Below are positions 22,798-33,774 of a stretch of DNA of 64,000 nucleotides, piece after piece (positions within the stretch are counted from its first letter, which is position 1; each line of letters opens with the position of its first letter). The notes under the pieces were generated by a model. The model was not told the DNA's origin and searched no databases. It was given only the letters and a program-made list of their open reading frames with translations. A program made the position numbers and the translations under genes. The stretch spans positions 184,887 through 248,886 of the forward strand of contig OX442416.1 in assembly GCA_949361645.1 (NCBI GenBank). Reading direction: 5' to 3'. This DNA is from Spongilla lacustris. Lineage: Eukaryota > Porifera > Demospongiae > Spongillida > Spongillidae.

Positions 22798-23270
22798 AAG
22801 ATCAGAACACATGAGATGTATACGCGATTTATCTGCCAGTGACTAACATGCCAGTATGCATAGCTAAATAATCCATTGCTTAACCCAGCTAGGCTACCTT
22901 CTTTCCTACCCCTTCCCCTCGCGATCTTTAAATATCCTAACACTCAGTGTTGCTTATGAGTACTACCTGTTGAGTGCCCAGAATAGCTAACACTCTTTTC
23001 ATTGCTTAACACAGGCTTCCTTCATTCCTACCCCTTCCTGTCCCCTCTGAATCCTTGAATCTTACCATACAATTCTGTGTTCAATGTGCGAGTTTTGCTT
23101 ATGAGTACTACCTGTTGGGGGCCAAGCGTGTCCCCTCTCGATTGTTCAATCTTAACATGCACTACACCAAATTTATATGTTTCAGTTAGATTGGAAACGT
23201 AAGGAAATACGGTGTTGATTGTCTTGGGAAATTTCCTTTGTATTTCCTTATCACGGAAAGATACCAAAAC
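22798..23270 (+). repeat. Repeat family G, plus-oriented copies
   Basis: Two diverged units containing TTGCTTATGAGTACTACCTG and TTTCATTGCTTAAC, preceded by a block ACACATGAGATGTATACGCG. That block returns in reverse complement at about 31185-31290. Same family as 29145-29690. Confidence 0.7.
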
Positions 23271-24050
23271 ATGCAGTAAATTCAGTTGACTGGTTACTTC
23301 AATTCACTACTGCAATTCACTGTCACACATGACATATCACATGTGAAGCGTTTCGTGTTCGCGCCAACCATGCAAATCTATCATTACAAATTTACAACTG
23401 ACCTTGTTTCTTATATATATTCGATTTGTATGCGAAAAGACAGTCATAAATACATGTAATGGAGTCGCGCAACGTTACTCCTCAAATTGCTATAATGCAT
23501 GTAGCCAGAAAGCTGGATTACATGTTACACTTAATTTACAATTCATAGACATCGCTATCACGTGCACGTGAGTAATAGTACCGCCTAAGGATGCGAACTG
23601 GATTTGAACTACTGATCAGTAGTTGCTGAGTCTGTGACCTTCGCGACCAAAAACGAAGGTCGGGCCACGCGGCCCACGCCCAACATGATTTAAACAGCCG
23701 GAGGACACGCCACAAGGATTAGCCAATACAACTAGAGGTATGATAATAAATGGTAGAGCTACTAGAGGTTACACTACTAATACTGTGTGGTCCTGTGGAT
23801 CGATTGGTTTGGGTAGAGGTTGCACAAACTGAAAAGTTAAGTTACATTCATTCTATGTACTTATGTGTTATTATATGCACATGTGTAACTGCTAGTGCAT
23901 CACGCGATGCATGTATACATACATGTACATGTACATATGGGGTAGCTGCTGCTGTGTGGGTGTTTGGGGTGAGGTTAGGTGTGTGTGGGGAAGAGAGGTT
24001 ACTGTGTGGGAAAGAGTTTTCTCTGAGGGTGTGTGGGGATGAGATTACTG
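23271..24050. other. Unique A+T-rich stretch with one TIR-like relic
   Basis: No coding signal. At about 23640-23690 the sequence ACGAAGGTCGGGCCACG followed by GCCCACGCCCAAC resembles the terminus of the element at 44703-45251 and is probably a degraded relic of the same family. Confidence 0.35.
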
Positions 24051-24055
24051 TGCAG

Positions 24056-24245
24056 GGGCGTATCCAGGATTTCAGAGGGGGAGGGGTTCCAACTTTGTAC
24101 ATTAATCGATATATGAGCTGGGAGGCAGGGGGGCGGGGGGTTTCAGTCTATATGAAAACTAGGGGGGGGGGGGGGGTTGCAAGGGTGGCGGCATTTCATA
24201 TGCCATGGGAGGGGCGGCAGCAGCCGCCCCTGCCCCCAAGCCGGG
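24056..24245 (+). mobile_element. Possible short transposon or SINE fragment
   Basis: Begins CAGGGGCGTATCCAGGATTT, a terminus style often seen in short hAT-type elements, and continues with G-runs and GGCGGCATTTCATATGCCAT. A diverged piece of the inner part lies in reverse complement at 51785-51900. I found no matching opposite end, so the type stays open. Confidence 0.3.
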
Positions 24246-24374
24246 GCTGACCGGCAAGGGGGTGAGGGTTGTGTCTCACCAAATATGTGCACTTAGATAT
24301 TAAAATTAATTTTGGAAGGGGGGGGAAGTTTCCGGGCAACGCTGAAACTTCTATGAATACATGCCTGCTGTGTT

Positions 24375-25805
24375 GTGTGGGGGGATGAGGATACTGTGTG
24401 TGGGGGGGAAAGAGTTTACTGTGTGTGGGGGGAAAGAGGTTACTGTATGTGGGGGGGAAAGAGGTTACTGTGTGTGGGGGGGCAAAGAGTTTACTGTGTG
24501 TGGGGGGAAAGAGTTTACTGTGTGTGGGGGGGAAAAGGTTACTGTGTGTGGGGGGAAAGAGGTTACTGTGTGTGGGGGGAAAGAGGTTACTGTGTGTGGG
24601 GGGGAAAGAGGTTACTGTGTGAGGGGGGAAAGAGGTTACTGTGTGTGGGGGGAAAGAGGTTACTGTGTGTGGGGGGGAAAGAGGTTACTGTGTGAGGGGG
24701 GAAAGAGGTTACTGTGTGTGGGGGGAAAGAGGTTACTGTGTGTGGGGGGAAAGAGTTTACTGTGTGTGGGGGGAAAGAGGTTACTGTATGTGGGGGGGAA
24801 AGAGGTTACTGTGTGTGTGGGGGCAAAGAGTTTACTGTGTGTGGGGGGAAAGAGTTTACTGTGTGTGGGGGGAAAAAGGTTACTGTGTGTGGGGGGAAAG
24901 AGGTTACTGTGTGTGGGGGGAAAGAGGTTACTGTGTGTGGGGGGAAAGAGGTTACTGTGTGAGGGGGGAAAGAGGTTACTGTGTGTGGGGGGAAAGAGGT
25001 TACTGTGTGTGGGGGGAAAGAGGTTACTGTGTGTGGGGGGAAAGAGGTTACTGTGTGTGGGGGGAAAGAGGTTACTGTGTGTGGGGGGAAAGAGGTTACT
25101 GTGTGTGGGGGGAAAGAGGTTACTGTGTGTGGGGGGAAAGAGGTTACTGTGTGAGGGGGGAAAGAGGTTAGTGTGTGTGGGGGGAAAGAGGTTACTGTGT
25201 GTGGGGGGGAAAGAGGTTACTGTGTGAGGGGGGAAAGAGGTTACTGTGTGTGGGGGGAAAGAGGTTACTGTGTGTGGGGGGAAAGAGTTTACTGTGTGTG
25301 GGGGGAAAGAGGTTACTGTATGTGGGGGGGAAAGAGGTTACTGTGTGTGTGGGGGCAAAGAGTTTACTGTGTGTGGGGGGAAAGAGTTTACTGTGTGTGG
25401 GGGGAAAAAGGTTACTGTGTGTGGGGGGAAAGAGGTTACTGTGTGTGGGGGGAAAGAGGTTACTGTGTGTGGGGGGGAAAGAGGTTACTGTGTGAGGGGG
25501 GAAAGAGGTTACTGTGTGTGGGGGGAAAGAGGTTACTGTGTGTGGGGGGAAAGAGGTTACTGTGTGTGGGGGGAAAGAGGTTACTGTGTGTGGGGGGAAA
25601 GAGGTTACTGTGTGTGGGGGGAAAGAGGTTACTGTGTGTGGGGGGAAAGAGGTTACTGTGTGTGGGGGGAAAATTTACTGTGTGTGGGGAAAGAGGTTAC
25701 TGTGTGTGGGGGGGAATGAGGTTACTGTGTGTGGGGGGAAAGAGGTTACTGTGTGTGGGGGGGAAAGAGTTTACTGTGTGTGGGTAAGAGGTTACTGTGG
25801 GTGGG
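24375..25805 (+). repeat. 24-25-bp G-rich minisatellite with higher-order repeats
   Basis: About 58 copies of AAAGAGGTTACTGTGTGTGG plus four to six G. A variant cluster (TACTGTATGTGGGGGG followed by a GGGCAAAGAG unit) recurs at about 24446, 24782 and 25316, showing duplicated blocks of roughly 340 and 535 bp. Overlapping open frames of up to 288 codons in all plus frames are repeat artefacts. Confidence 0.95.
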
Positions 25806-27994
25806 GTGAGTACGGTGTGGGTGTGTCCTATGATCTGCGGCAACCCTATAGAAATGAACCACATATGGATGGCCATGCACCCCCAATAGGGTGGCCTCAT
25901 TAGATGATGACTGCACATCGAAGATGGCATAATACACACAATGTGTACTTCAGATCAGGCGGTGGGGTTCTGTATATGAGTGTGTTCTTACTGATAAATA
26001 CATGTACATTAACGTTTAAAACTCCATTCTACATGTAGTTGCCATGAAGATGCCACCTCTCCAAAAATTTTGGATGGGATATCCTCTCCATGGCTGGCTG
26101 GGCATATTCAAAGGTAGCACATGTGAGTTCTGGCTACGACAAGGGGGCATGGGCATGGTGGAGTGGAAAAGGTTATGGGTGAGCACAACTAACCCAGACA
26201 GGGTGTATGAAGATTGCTGTTAGCTGCAATTCCTTGTCAGGGCTTTTCAGGTCAGAACTTTTGGTATCTATTGTGATCCTCTTTGTGGAACGTGTGAGGG
26301 GAGAGGTAGGGATATATGGATTGAACCCAGAAACTGACTCACACATGTATGGACACTAATTTATTTGGAGGAGGTGTTTTTATGTTATTTCAGTCGTAGG
26401 GCGTATCAGAATGTTTTATGCAGACCGTGGGGATACTGAGCAGCTTGAAGAATGGCTCTTGAAGAGATGAAGGGACCTCTAGTGTAGTGGCAGACTTGAC
26501 AACGAATTAGAATTATATGTACACTATTTATTGTCCATTGGTGTATTTCTGTTTCAAACTGAATCCTATGTCAATTACACACACACACACACACACACAC
26601 ACCTAATCATATTCATGCTTTTGGTAACCTTGAGGTCAGACCTTACTGACAATGCAAGCAGCTGTCTAGTTATATAAACAAGCCATAAATGGAAAATATC
26701 TGAATGCATATAAGCACATTCATCAGGAATGGTTTCTATTCTGTCTGATCTGGAATGAGACTTTAACTCAAAACCTTTGACTTTTTTATGACACAGTTGC
26801 AAAATGGAAGCTCGGAGAATAAAATGCATAGAAGCAAATGTGTATCTTCTTACCACTTTATAATATTATGAACAAAAACTGTGTGTGCCCCTACACCCCC
26901 CCTCCCCCACCCCTCTTTCTACTCTGACCCTCAATCTTTATAGCTGACCATGTATGTGTGTATACACAGAACTAGTGTTCGTCACGAAAGTAAAACATAG
27001 TATACATAAGCCAGGCTGAAAAGGCTTTTACATTGTAAACTGAGTTGATTATACCGGGTGTGTACCACTTGTTGCATTTGAAAGGATCCCGACAATCAAT
27101 TTATATTTTTCTATGCCAGTGTTCTAAAAGAGAATTATGATATCATATATTTATTATTATTTTCAAAGTCGAAAGTATATGTGAGTCAAAGTAATATGTA
27201 TGATCCCATGCATATGATACATGTATAACAATTATTAATCGATTTATGTAGATTTAGTCTATGTTACACTTGCAGTACTAGCTACAAGACATTATCCGGT
27301 ATTTTAGAACATTAATAATTATAAAGTCCTATTCATCTACTAAAATGATACTATTAGCCACAATACAAATACAGTCTGATGTATAAATCTTGAACAGATA
27401 CAACATACATGTAATAATATTATTAGCAATATTACAAATACAGTCAAGTTACAGCAGGACTGATGTATAAATCTTGAAAAGATCCATCACATACATGTAA
27501 ACGTACACAAAATGCTAACTATACATAAATATACCCTGCATCACTTTAATCGAACTTGTATGTTATACATGTACAGTAAGCGCAATGTACACAGAAATAT
27601 ATTTATAGACATCACCCACCATTGCCAATGAAATAACAAATATATTGCACAGACTAGTATAGCTGAGCTAGTACGTCCAAAAGCTGCACGTAAATCAGTA
27701 CCCAAGATATATATAGCTAGTAACGTTACATGCTGTTGGAACACATTCATATATGTGTACATGTAAGGGTGCATAAAGTATAAAAACCGAACATAGCATT
27801 TAACAACCGTAAGAACTTAGTATAATCAATGCATATGTTAGCCTGGGTAAAATTCCTTGAGTAAAAGTCAATCACTTTCCCTTGCATATTAGCTGCACTG
27901 CACTGCTGTAATCATTTAAAATAATGGTGGGCGTGGCACAATACCAAAGGTACGTACGTGAGAGTGGATATCACATAGCCCCAGCTGCCGCTCA

Positions 27995-28025
<31 letters not shown>

Positions 28026-29140
28026 ACATGTCTGAGTATATGTGGCAGTGAGTTCAGATAACATAGTGTCAATCATGTTCGTCTTGTTAGTATTACATGT
28101 ACATGTAACGAGGAACGTAGCATAGGTGACGTCATTGATTGTTGCGGGAATTTTTTAAATCGTATTGTGGGTCGCGTCACGTGGCCCTGGGCGGTTTGGA
28201 ATTGGGCGCGCAATGTGGCAAGAAGGTAAGTGAAAGTGTATCTTCACATCCTCTACGTAGGCAAGGCCGCAAGGGGGTTGCCATCTTGAAATTTTTTACA
28301 TAATTGGCAAGGCCAAAAGGGCCGGCTAGCCTACCGATTGGGGAACGCAACACAAGGTAAGTGATCAATATCGTATAGGCATGTGATGACCATGCGTGTT
28401 TCTCCACGTTTTGCCTCGAAACTAATACGGAGCGCGAATGAATGCTACGGTGGAATACTCAGCAGCGATGCGTGTCGTGGCATAGCTATGGTCGTGGTAA
28501 GTGGTTACTGGTACATGGGTGTCTGTGCGCGTGTGCTTATATCACGTGTAAGGCAGGTTAAAGACAAATCTGTTTGTGTCAGATCTGAAGAAGAAAGGTA
28601 CGTGCATGTGTTTTACATGACCGCTAGCGTTTTACCAAAATGACCGCTAGGTTTGTTCTGATCTGGAAGACTCGCCATTGCAGAAACTGCATCCTGAGGT
28701 AAAAAAAATCGTATCATCTTAATTTTAATGTCATTTTGTTTCCCTCAGAATATTGAACTGAAGTATTTTGCTCTTCTAGCGGACTGCTTCCTATATTAAA
28801 CGTTGTAGTTACATGTATGAAGTGCTATTGCTGATTTTTTAATCACAATTATACAAAAAGATCAATAAATTTTTTAAATAGTATGCAGGCTTTGGGCGCG
28901 TAGGTTTAACCCTTCCTTACGGTTTATGAAAACACTATATTTCCATACGCATATATCATATTTCCTTCGCAGAAAACGTACGTAATTCCGGCTGTTCAGT
29001 GAAAGGAAATATCGTAAATCCGATAATTTCTAATTCCAGGAAATGTATCTAATTAAGGTATTTACTTGTGGTTTACTTGAACGTATACATAACTGAAATG
29101 TGGTCATTTCGTCCCGTGATGGAATTCACTTTGTTTGATG
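25806..29140. other. Mostly unique region, possible promoter/first exons
   Basis: A+T-rich single-copy DNA containing a CA repeat (26577-26602) and a run of about 27 C at 27996-28022. Around 28140-28360 there is a CpG-containing stretch with GGTCGCGTCACGTGG and two good donors (AAGAAG-GTAAGTG near 28224 and CACAAG-GTAAGTG near 28353). At 28640 a short frame MTARFVLIWKTRHCRNCILR ends at GAG-GTAAAA. These suggest a plus-strand 5' end of a gene, but no downstream exons can be identified in the window. Confidence 0.3.
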
Positions 29141-29144
29141 TGTA

Positions 29145-29690
29145 AGTGTGGCTTATGAGTATCACCTGTTGAGGGAACCCTCTTTTCATGCTTCCTTCTT
29201 TGCTACCCCTTCCCCTCTCGATCTTTCAATATCCTACCATGCAATTCTCTGTGAGTGGTGCATATGAGTACTACCTGTTGAGGGCCCAATGTAGGTAACC
29301 CTCTTTTCATTGCTTAACCCGAGCTTCTTTCTTCCTCCTCGCTGTCCCCTCTCAATCTTTAAATATCCTACCATGCAACTCTCTATGTTTGCTGTGTGAG
29401 TGTTGCTTATGAGTACTTCATGTTGAGGGCCCAGTATGGCTAACCCTCTTTTGGTTGCTTAACACGTACAGGCTTCCTTCTTTCCTATCTCTTCCTGTCC
29501 CCTCTCAATCCTCCATACAGTTCGCTGTGTTTGATGTGTGAATGTTGCTTATAAGTACTAGTACTTGTTGAAGGCCCAGTAGAGTCAACCCTCTTTTCAT
29601 TGCTTAACCCAGGCCTCTTTCTTCCGTACTCCTCTCAATCCTTCAGTCCTTTCATGCATGCACCACATAAACTGCCCATGAACATGGCAG
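29145..29690 (+). repeat. Repeat family G, four plus units
   Basis: Four diverged tandem units 109-145 bp apart, each with TGCTTATGAGTACTACCTGT, TGAGGGCCCA, a CTCTTTTCATTGCTTAAC motif and CCCCTCTCAATCTT. They form one arm of an inverted arrangement with 30800-31590. Confidence 0.8.
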
Positions 29691-30310
29691 CATTACTATC
29701 ATACACCTAGTAGAGTTTGTTCTGGACTGCAGTATGTGGATTTGCCTTCATCCACAGTTTGACCAAGGTCTGAATAAGAGAGACAGAATGTAGGGGGTGC
29801 ACTGTTTGTTCTTGAGTACATTTACATGTAAACCCTAGGACCATGTGCATGAATAATGCATCTCATTGTTTAGTGTAGCTAATTTTTCATTCCTAAACCA
29901 ACAGTTTAGGTAACTAATTAAATATTGGTGCATGGACCATGGCATACTCATTGCTAAAAGGAATTGATCTTGATTTTATACTGGATGCTGCAAGACCAAT
30001 ATTTGGAAGATGGAGCACCTGCCCACTGTTTATAGGAGTAAGAGGACGAAGAGCAGTAGCCAGCATGAAGTACCGATCTGATGCCCGTAGATTTTTTTTG
30101 GCTGTGACCCAACTCTCAAGTCAATGGCCCTGCAAGACCTGCAGCTGGTTATCACCAACCCAGCCATGATCAGGAGAGCAACATCATAGATCTGGAACTA
30201 AAAACTCAATGGCAATTATGGAGTGTAACTGGAATATTACATAGCTATATTTCAGTGATGAAAGAATGCTTTCCAAAAGCACACATAACAGAAAGAGGAA
30301 GGGAGGGGGA
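29691..30310. other. Spacer with weak coding-like frames
   Basis: Single-copy spacer between the two G arms. Overlapping short plus-strand frames occur (MAYSLLKGIDLDFILDAARP at 29939; a frame with NIIDLELKTQWQLWSVTG ending near 30315), none with a recognisable domain or clear splice sites. Confidence 0.25.
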
Positions 30311-30783
30311 GTGAGTGAGTGAGTGAGTAAGTGAGTGAGTGAGTGAGTGAGTGAGTGAGTGAGTGAGTGAGAGAGTGAGTGAGTGAGTGAGTGAGTGAGT
30401 GAGGGAGGGAGGGAGGGAGGGAGGGAGGGAGGGAGGGAGGGAGGGAGGGAGGGAGGGAGGGAGGGAGGGAGGGAGGGAGGGAGGGAGGGAGGGAGGGAGG
30501 GAGGGAGGGAGGGAGGGAGGGAGGGAGGGAGGGAGGGAGGGAGGGAGGGAGGGAGGGAGGGAGGGAGGGAGGGAGGGAGGGAGGGAGGGAGGGAGGGAGG
30601 GAGGGAGGGAGGGAGGGAGGGAGGGAGGGAGGGAGGGAGGGAGGGAGGGAGGGAGGGAGGGAGGGAGGGAGGGAGGGAGGGAGGGAGGGAGGGAGGGAGG
30701 GAGGGAGGGAGGGAGGGAGGGAGGGAGGGAGGGAGGGAGGGAGGGAGGGAGGGAGGGAGGGAGGGAGGGAGGGAGGGAGGGGG
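30311..30783. repeat. (GAGT)n then (GAGG)n microsatellite
   Basis: About 90 bp of GAGT repeats followed by a near-perfect 383-bp GAGG tract (30401-30783), a pure purine/pyrimidine run with G-quadruplex potential. Open frames on both strands (SLPP or GGRE repeats) are artefacts of the 4-bp period. Confidence 0.98.
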
Positions 30784-30799
30784 AGTGAGTGAGTGAGTT

Positions 30800-31590
30800 G
30801 CATGGTAGGATATTGAAAGATCGAGAGGGGAAGGGGTAGGAAAGAAGGAAGCCTGAGTTAAGCATGAAAAGAGGGTTCCCTCAACAGGTGGTACTCATAA
30901 GCAACACTTACGCATGAAACACAGAGAATTCCATGTTAGGATTGAACAATCAAGAGGGGACACGCTGGGCCCCCAACAGGTAGTTCTCATAAGAAAAACT
31001 CACACATCAAACACAGAGAATTGTATAGTAAGGTTAAAGGATCGAGAGGGGACAGGAAGGGGTAGGTTTAGAAGGTAGCCTGTGTTAAGCAATGAAAAGA
31101 GGGTTAGCTATACTGGGCCCTCAGCCCACACATCAAACACACAAGGTTGCACGGTAGGACAGGAAGGGGTAGCTTTAGAAGGTAGCCTGTGTTATAGCAG
31201 GGTGATTTAGCTATGCATACTGGAGCGTTAGTAACACTGACAGATAACTCTGAATCACGTATACATCTCATGTGTTCTGATCTTTAAAAACTGAACTTGT
31301 TATGAAAAGACAATTGTCAGTCTTGTGATCGATTCATTAGAAGCACACATGTATGTGGATTGCTGTCGAGTATTATATTAGGTATTTGTGTATGTGCATG
31401 GTATAGCAATGCTCCTACAAATTTTAAAGTGCATGAGTGATTAGGTACAGAGAGGTGCAGTGGAATGATTGAAGGATTGAGAGGGGACAGGGTAGGAAAG
31501 GAAGAAAGCCTGGCTAGTCTATGAAACAAGGGTTAGCCATGTTGGTGTGTTATAAGCCCTCAACAGGTACTCATACGTAACACTCACCCC
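30800..31590 (-). repeat. Repeat family G, minus units
   Basis: Reverse-complement units (AACAGGTGGTACTCATAAGC, AAGCAATGAAAAGAGGGTTA) facing the plus units at 29145-29690. The 31185-31290 part is the complement of 22798-22900. Confidence 0.8.
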
Positions 31591-31802
31591 CATCTCTACC
31601 GATTTTTAACTCAACTTGTAATCAAAAGGCAATGTCTAGTGATTGATTCACTATAGTCCTATTGGAATGCACACTCTTATGGAATGGTGTCAGGTATTGT
31701 GTATTAGCAATCTGTGCATGGGCATATCAAAGAACTCAAAAGTGTAGGAGTAATGTGGATTAGGTACAGAGAGATGCATGGAAGGATAGAATAATGTAGA
31801 GG
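31591..31802. other. Spacer, no gene seen
   Basis: Diverged G-family-like fragments (GGTACAGAGAGATGCATG resembles 31440-31455). No coding signal. Confidence 0.3.
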
Positions 31803-33193
31803 AGACAGCTAGACCTCAGCATGCATGTGGAGTGGAACCTTCAACTGGAGCCGACCCCAAATACTGGGGCCAGCCACAATGGCCTTCTATCCTAGCCCCA
31901 CACAGCTCCTCACTGCAAATGCAAATGAAGCCACTACCTATGAAACCATTATCCCCCACACTACAAGAAGACTTACTGGTAGGGGAACCATCGTGGAGCT
32001 ACCATCTCGCATTGGACAAATGGGGATACCACCACTGGAGCAGCCTCCATTTGTAGAGTGTACCTGCCTACGTTTTTCTCTTCACACATTTTGTGTTGTA
32101 GATCTACATGTAGATCTGAACTACTATAGACATGTACATGTACAGAGTAAAATTTATCTGGTGTGAAGCCATGCTGTTAGTGGTGAATATAGTTACCTGC
32201 CCTATCGGTACTGATTGCGGTGGGTCTGCACCCGTGGTTGGTGTATATAGACAACCAAGGCTTGCAGAGGGCGTTTTGCCTACTGGGAACTACATAGGCC
32301 TACTGTACTGTACGCGAGTAGCAAAATATGGAAGTAAATTGCATGCACAGTCACAGCTACAATGTGGCACGATGAAGACATCAGAATTCATGACCACACA
32401 AGTGGAGTTAATAGACCCTACAAATTTAATGGATTCATCAACTACGTTATACCTAGCCCTAGGCTGGTGTTTCTGCAAAAATGTATGTGCGCGGGTAGTG
32501 TATAGTGGCCGTGGGGCACAGGTGAAACTGGGTTACACTGTTAATGTCTGGTGACATCTCTGAAAGTGTAGGGTCTACTAAATCCACTTGTGTGATCATG
32601 AATTCTGATGTCTTCATCGTGCCACATTGTAGCTGTGACTGTGCATGCAATTTATGTGACATTCAAAATGGCACTTACATGTTTTGCTACTAGTTCTCAG
32701 TACATGTAGGCAAAACGCCCTCTGCAAGCCTTGGTTGTCTATTACACCAACCACGGGTGCAGACCCACCGCAATCAGTACCGATAGGGCAGGTAACCATA
32801 TTCACCACTAACAACATGGCTTCACACCAGATAAGATTTACTCTGTACATGCACAAAACACGTAGATCTACATATCTACAGTAGTTCAGATCTACATGTA
32901 CAACACAAAATGTGTGAAGAGAAAAACGTAGGCATGTACACTCTACAAATGGAGGCTGCTCCAGTGGTGGTATCCCCATTTGTCCAATGCGGGCTGGTAG
33001 CTCCACGATGGTTCCCCTACCAGTAAGTCTTCTTGTAGTGTGGGGGATAATGGTTTCATATGTAGTGGCTTCATTTGCATTTGCAGTGAGGAGCTATGTG
33101 GGGCTAGGATAGAAGGCCATTGTGGCTGGCCCCAGTGTTTGGGGCTGGCTGCAGTTCAAGGTTCCACTCCACATGCTGAGGTCTAGCTGTCTC
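31803..33193. repeat. 1.4-kb palindrome built from block A
   Basis: The left arm starts near 31806 (AGCTAGACCTCAGCATG...TGTGGAGTGGAACC) and is mirrored by the right arm ending near 33190 (GGTTCCACTCCACATGC...TGAGGTCTAGCTG), with a centre near 32490. The arms include GGTAACTATATTCACCACTA-type sequence, and block A coding-like sequence (ATMAFYPSPTQLLTANANEA on plus, same on minus). Central differences are larger than those in the outer arms. Confidence 0.75.
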
Positions 33194-33686
33194 GACCCCA
33201 TTCAACCCTGGTAATGTGGCAGCTGGCAGCTCTCCGGCCTGTTGGTAGTATGATTACACCATATGTAAGAGGGGTGTTTAGGGGTGGGTGGGAGGGCTGG
33301 TCGTGTGGGGACTGAGAGTGCTATTGAGTGGGGGATGGCCTGGGCCTCGGATACAACTTGCAGTAGAGGAGGATAGGTAGTGGGAGATAGGGCCATGGGG
33401 ATGAATGGGGCATGTGTGAATCCAGTTGATGGCTCCTCTAATATTGTGGGGGGTGCCGATTCCTATCGCAGTGTGAGAGCTGCATTATTGTGGGGATCCC
33501 CAATGACCCTGTAGGATTTTTTAGCACCTGATTGCTCCCTTGCTGACAGTCTGATAACTCCACCTGCAATTGCTCCATGCACTGGTGCTAACTGTCTGGA
33601 TATGTAGTGTGGGGCTATTAAGTCAACTTGCATTAATGGTTCTGTCCACTAGCAGTGAGGGAGCTGACCTGATTGGACCCTGGGCC
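33194..33686 (-). pseudogene. Degenerate coding-like block A, copy 2
   Basis: Direct copy of 300-750, with the same Pro-rich minus-strand frames (PTRPALPPTPKHPSYIW; TNRPESCQLPHYQG). Relative to copy 1 it has extra sequence at about 33585-33645 inside the coiled-coil-like stretch. At the end, where copy 1 runs into minisatellite B, this copy is interrupted by the 10.2-kb element. Frameshifted, family unknown. Confidence 0.25.
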
Positions 33687-33774
33687 ATCCCGGGTGGAAA
33701 AAATCGCGATAATATCGCGATATTTTTAATCGCGGCGATTATCGCGATAATCGCCGACAAATCGCGCTAAACCC

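Noticed and set aside
24361..25227. 288-codon open frame with CVGGKRLL repeats
   Set aside because: It is the translation of the 24-25-bp G-rich minisatellite; other plus frames are open as well, and the period causes the openness.
32132..32554. 140-codon plus-strand frame in the 1.4-kb palindrome
   Set aside because: It spans one arm and the centre of the palindrome, the mirror frame is broken, and no domain is recognised.
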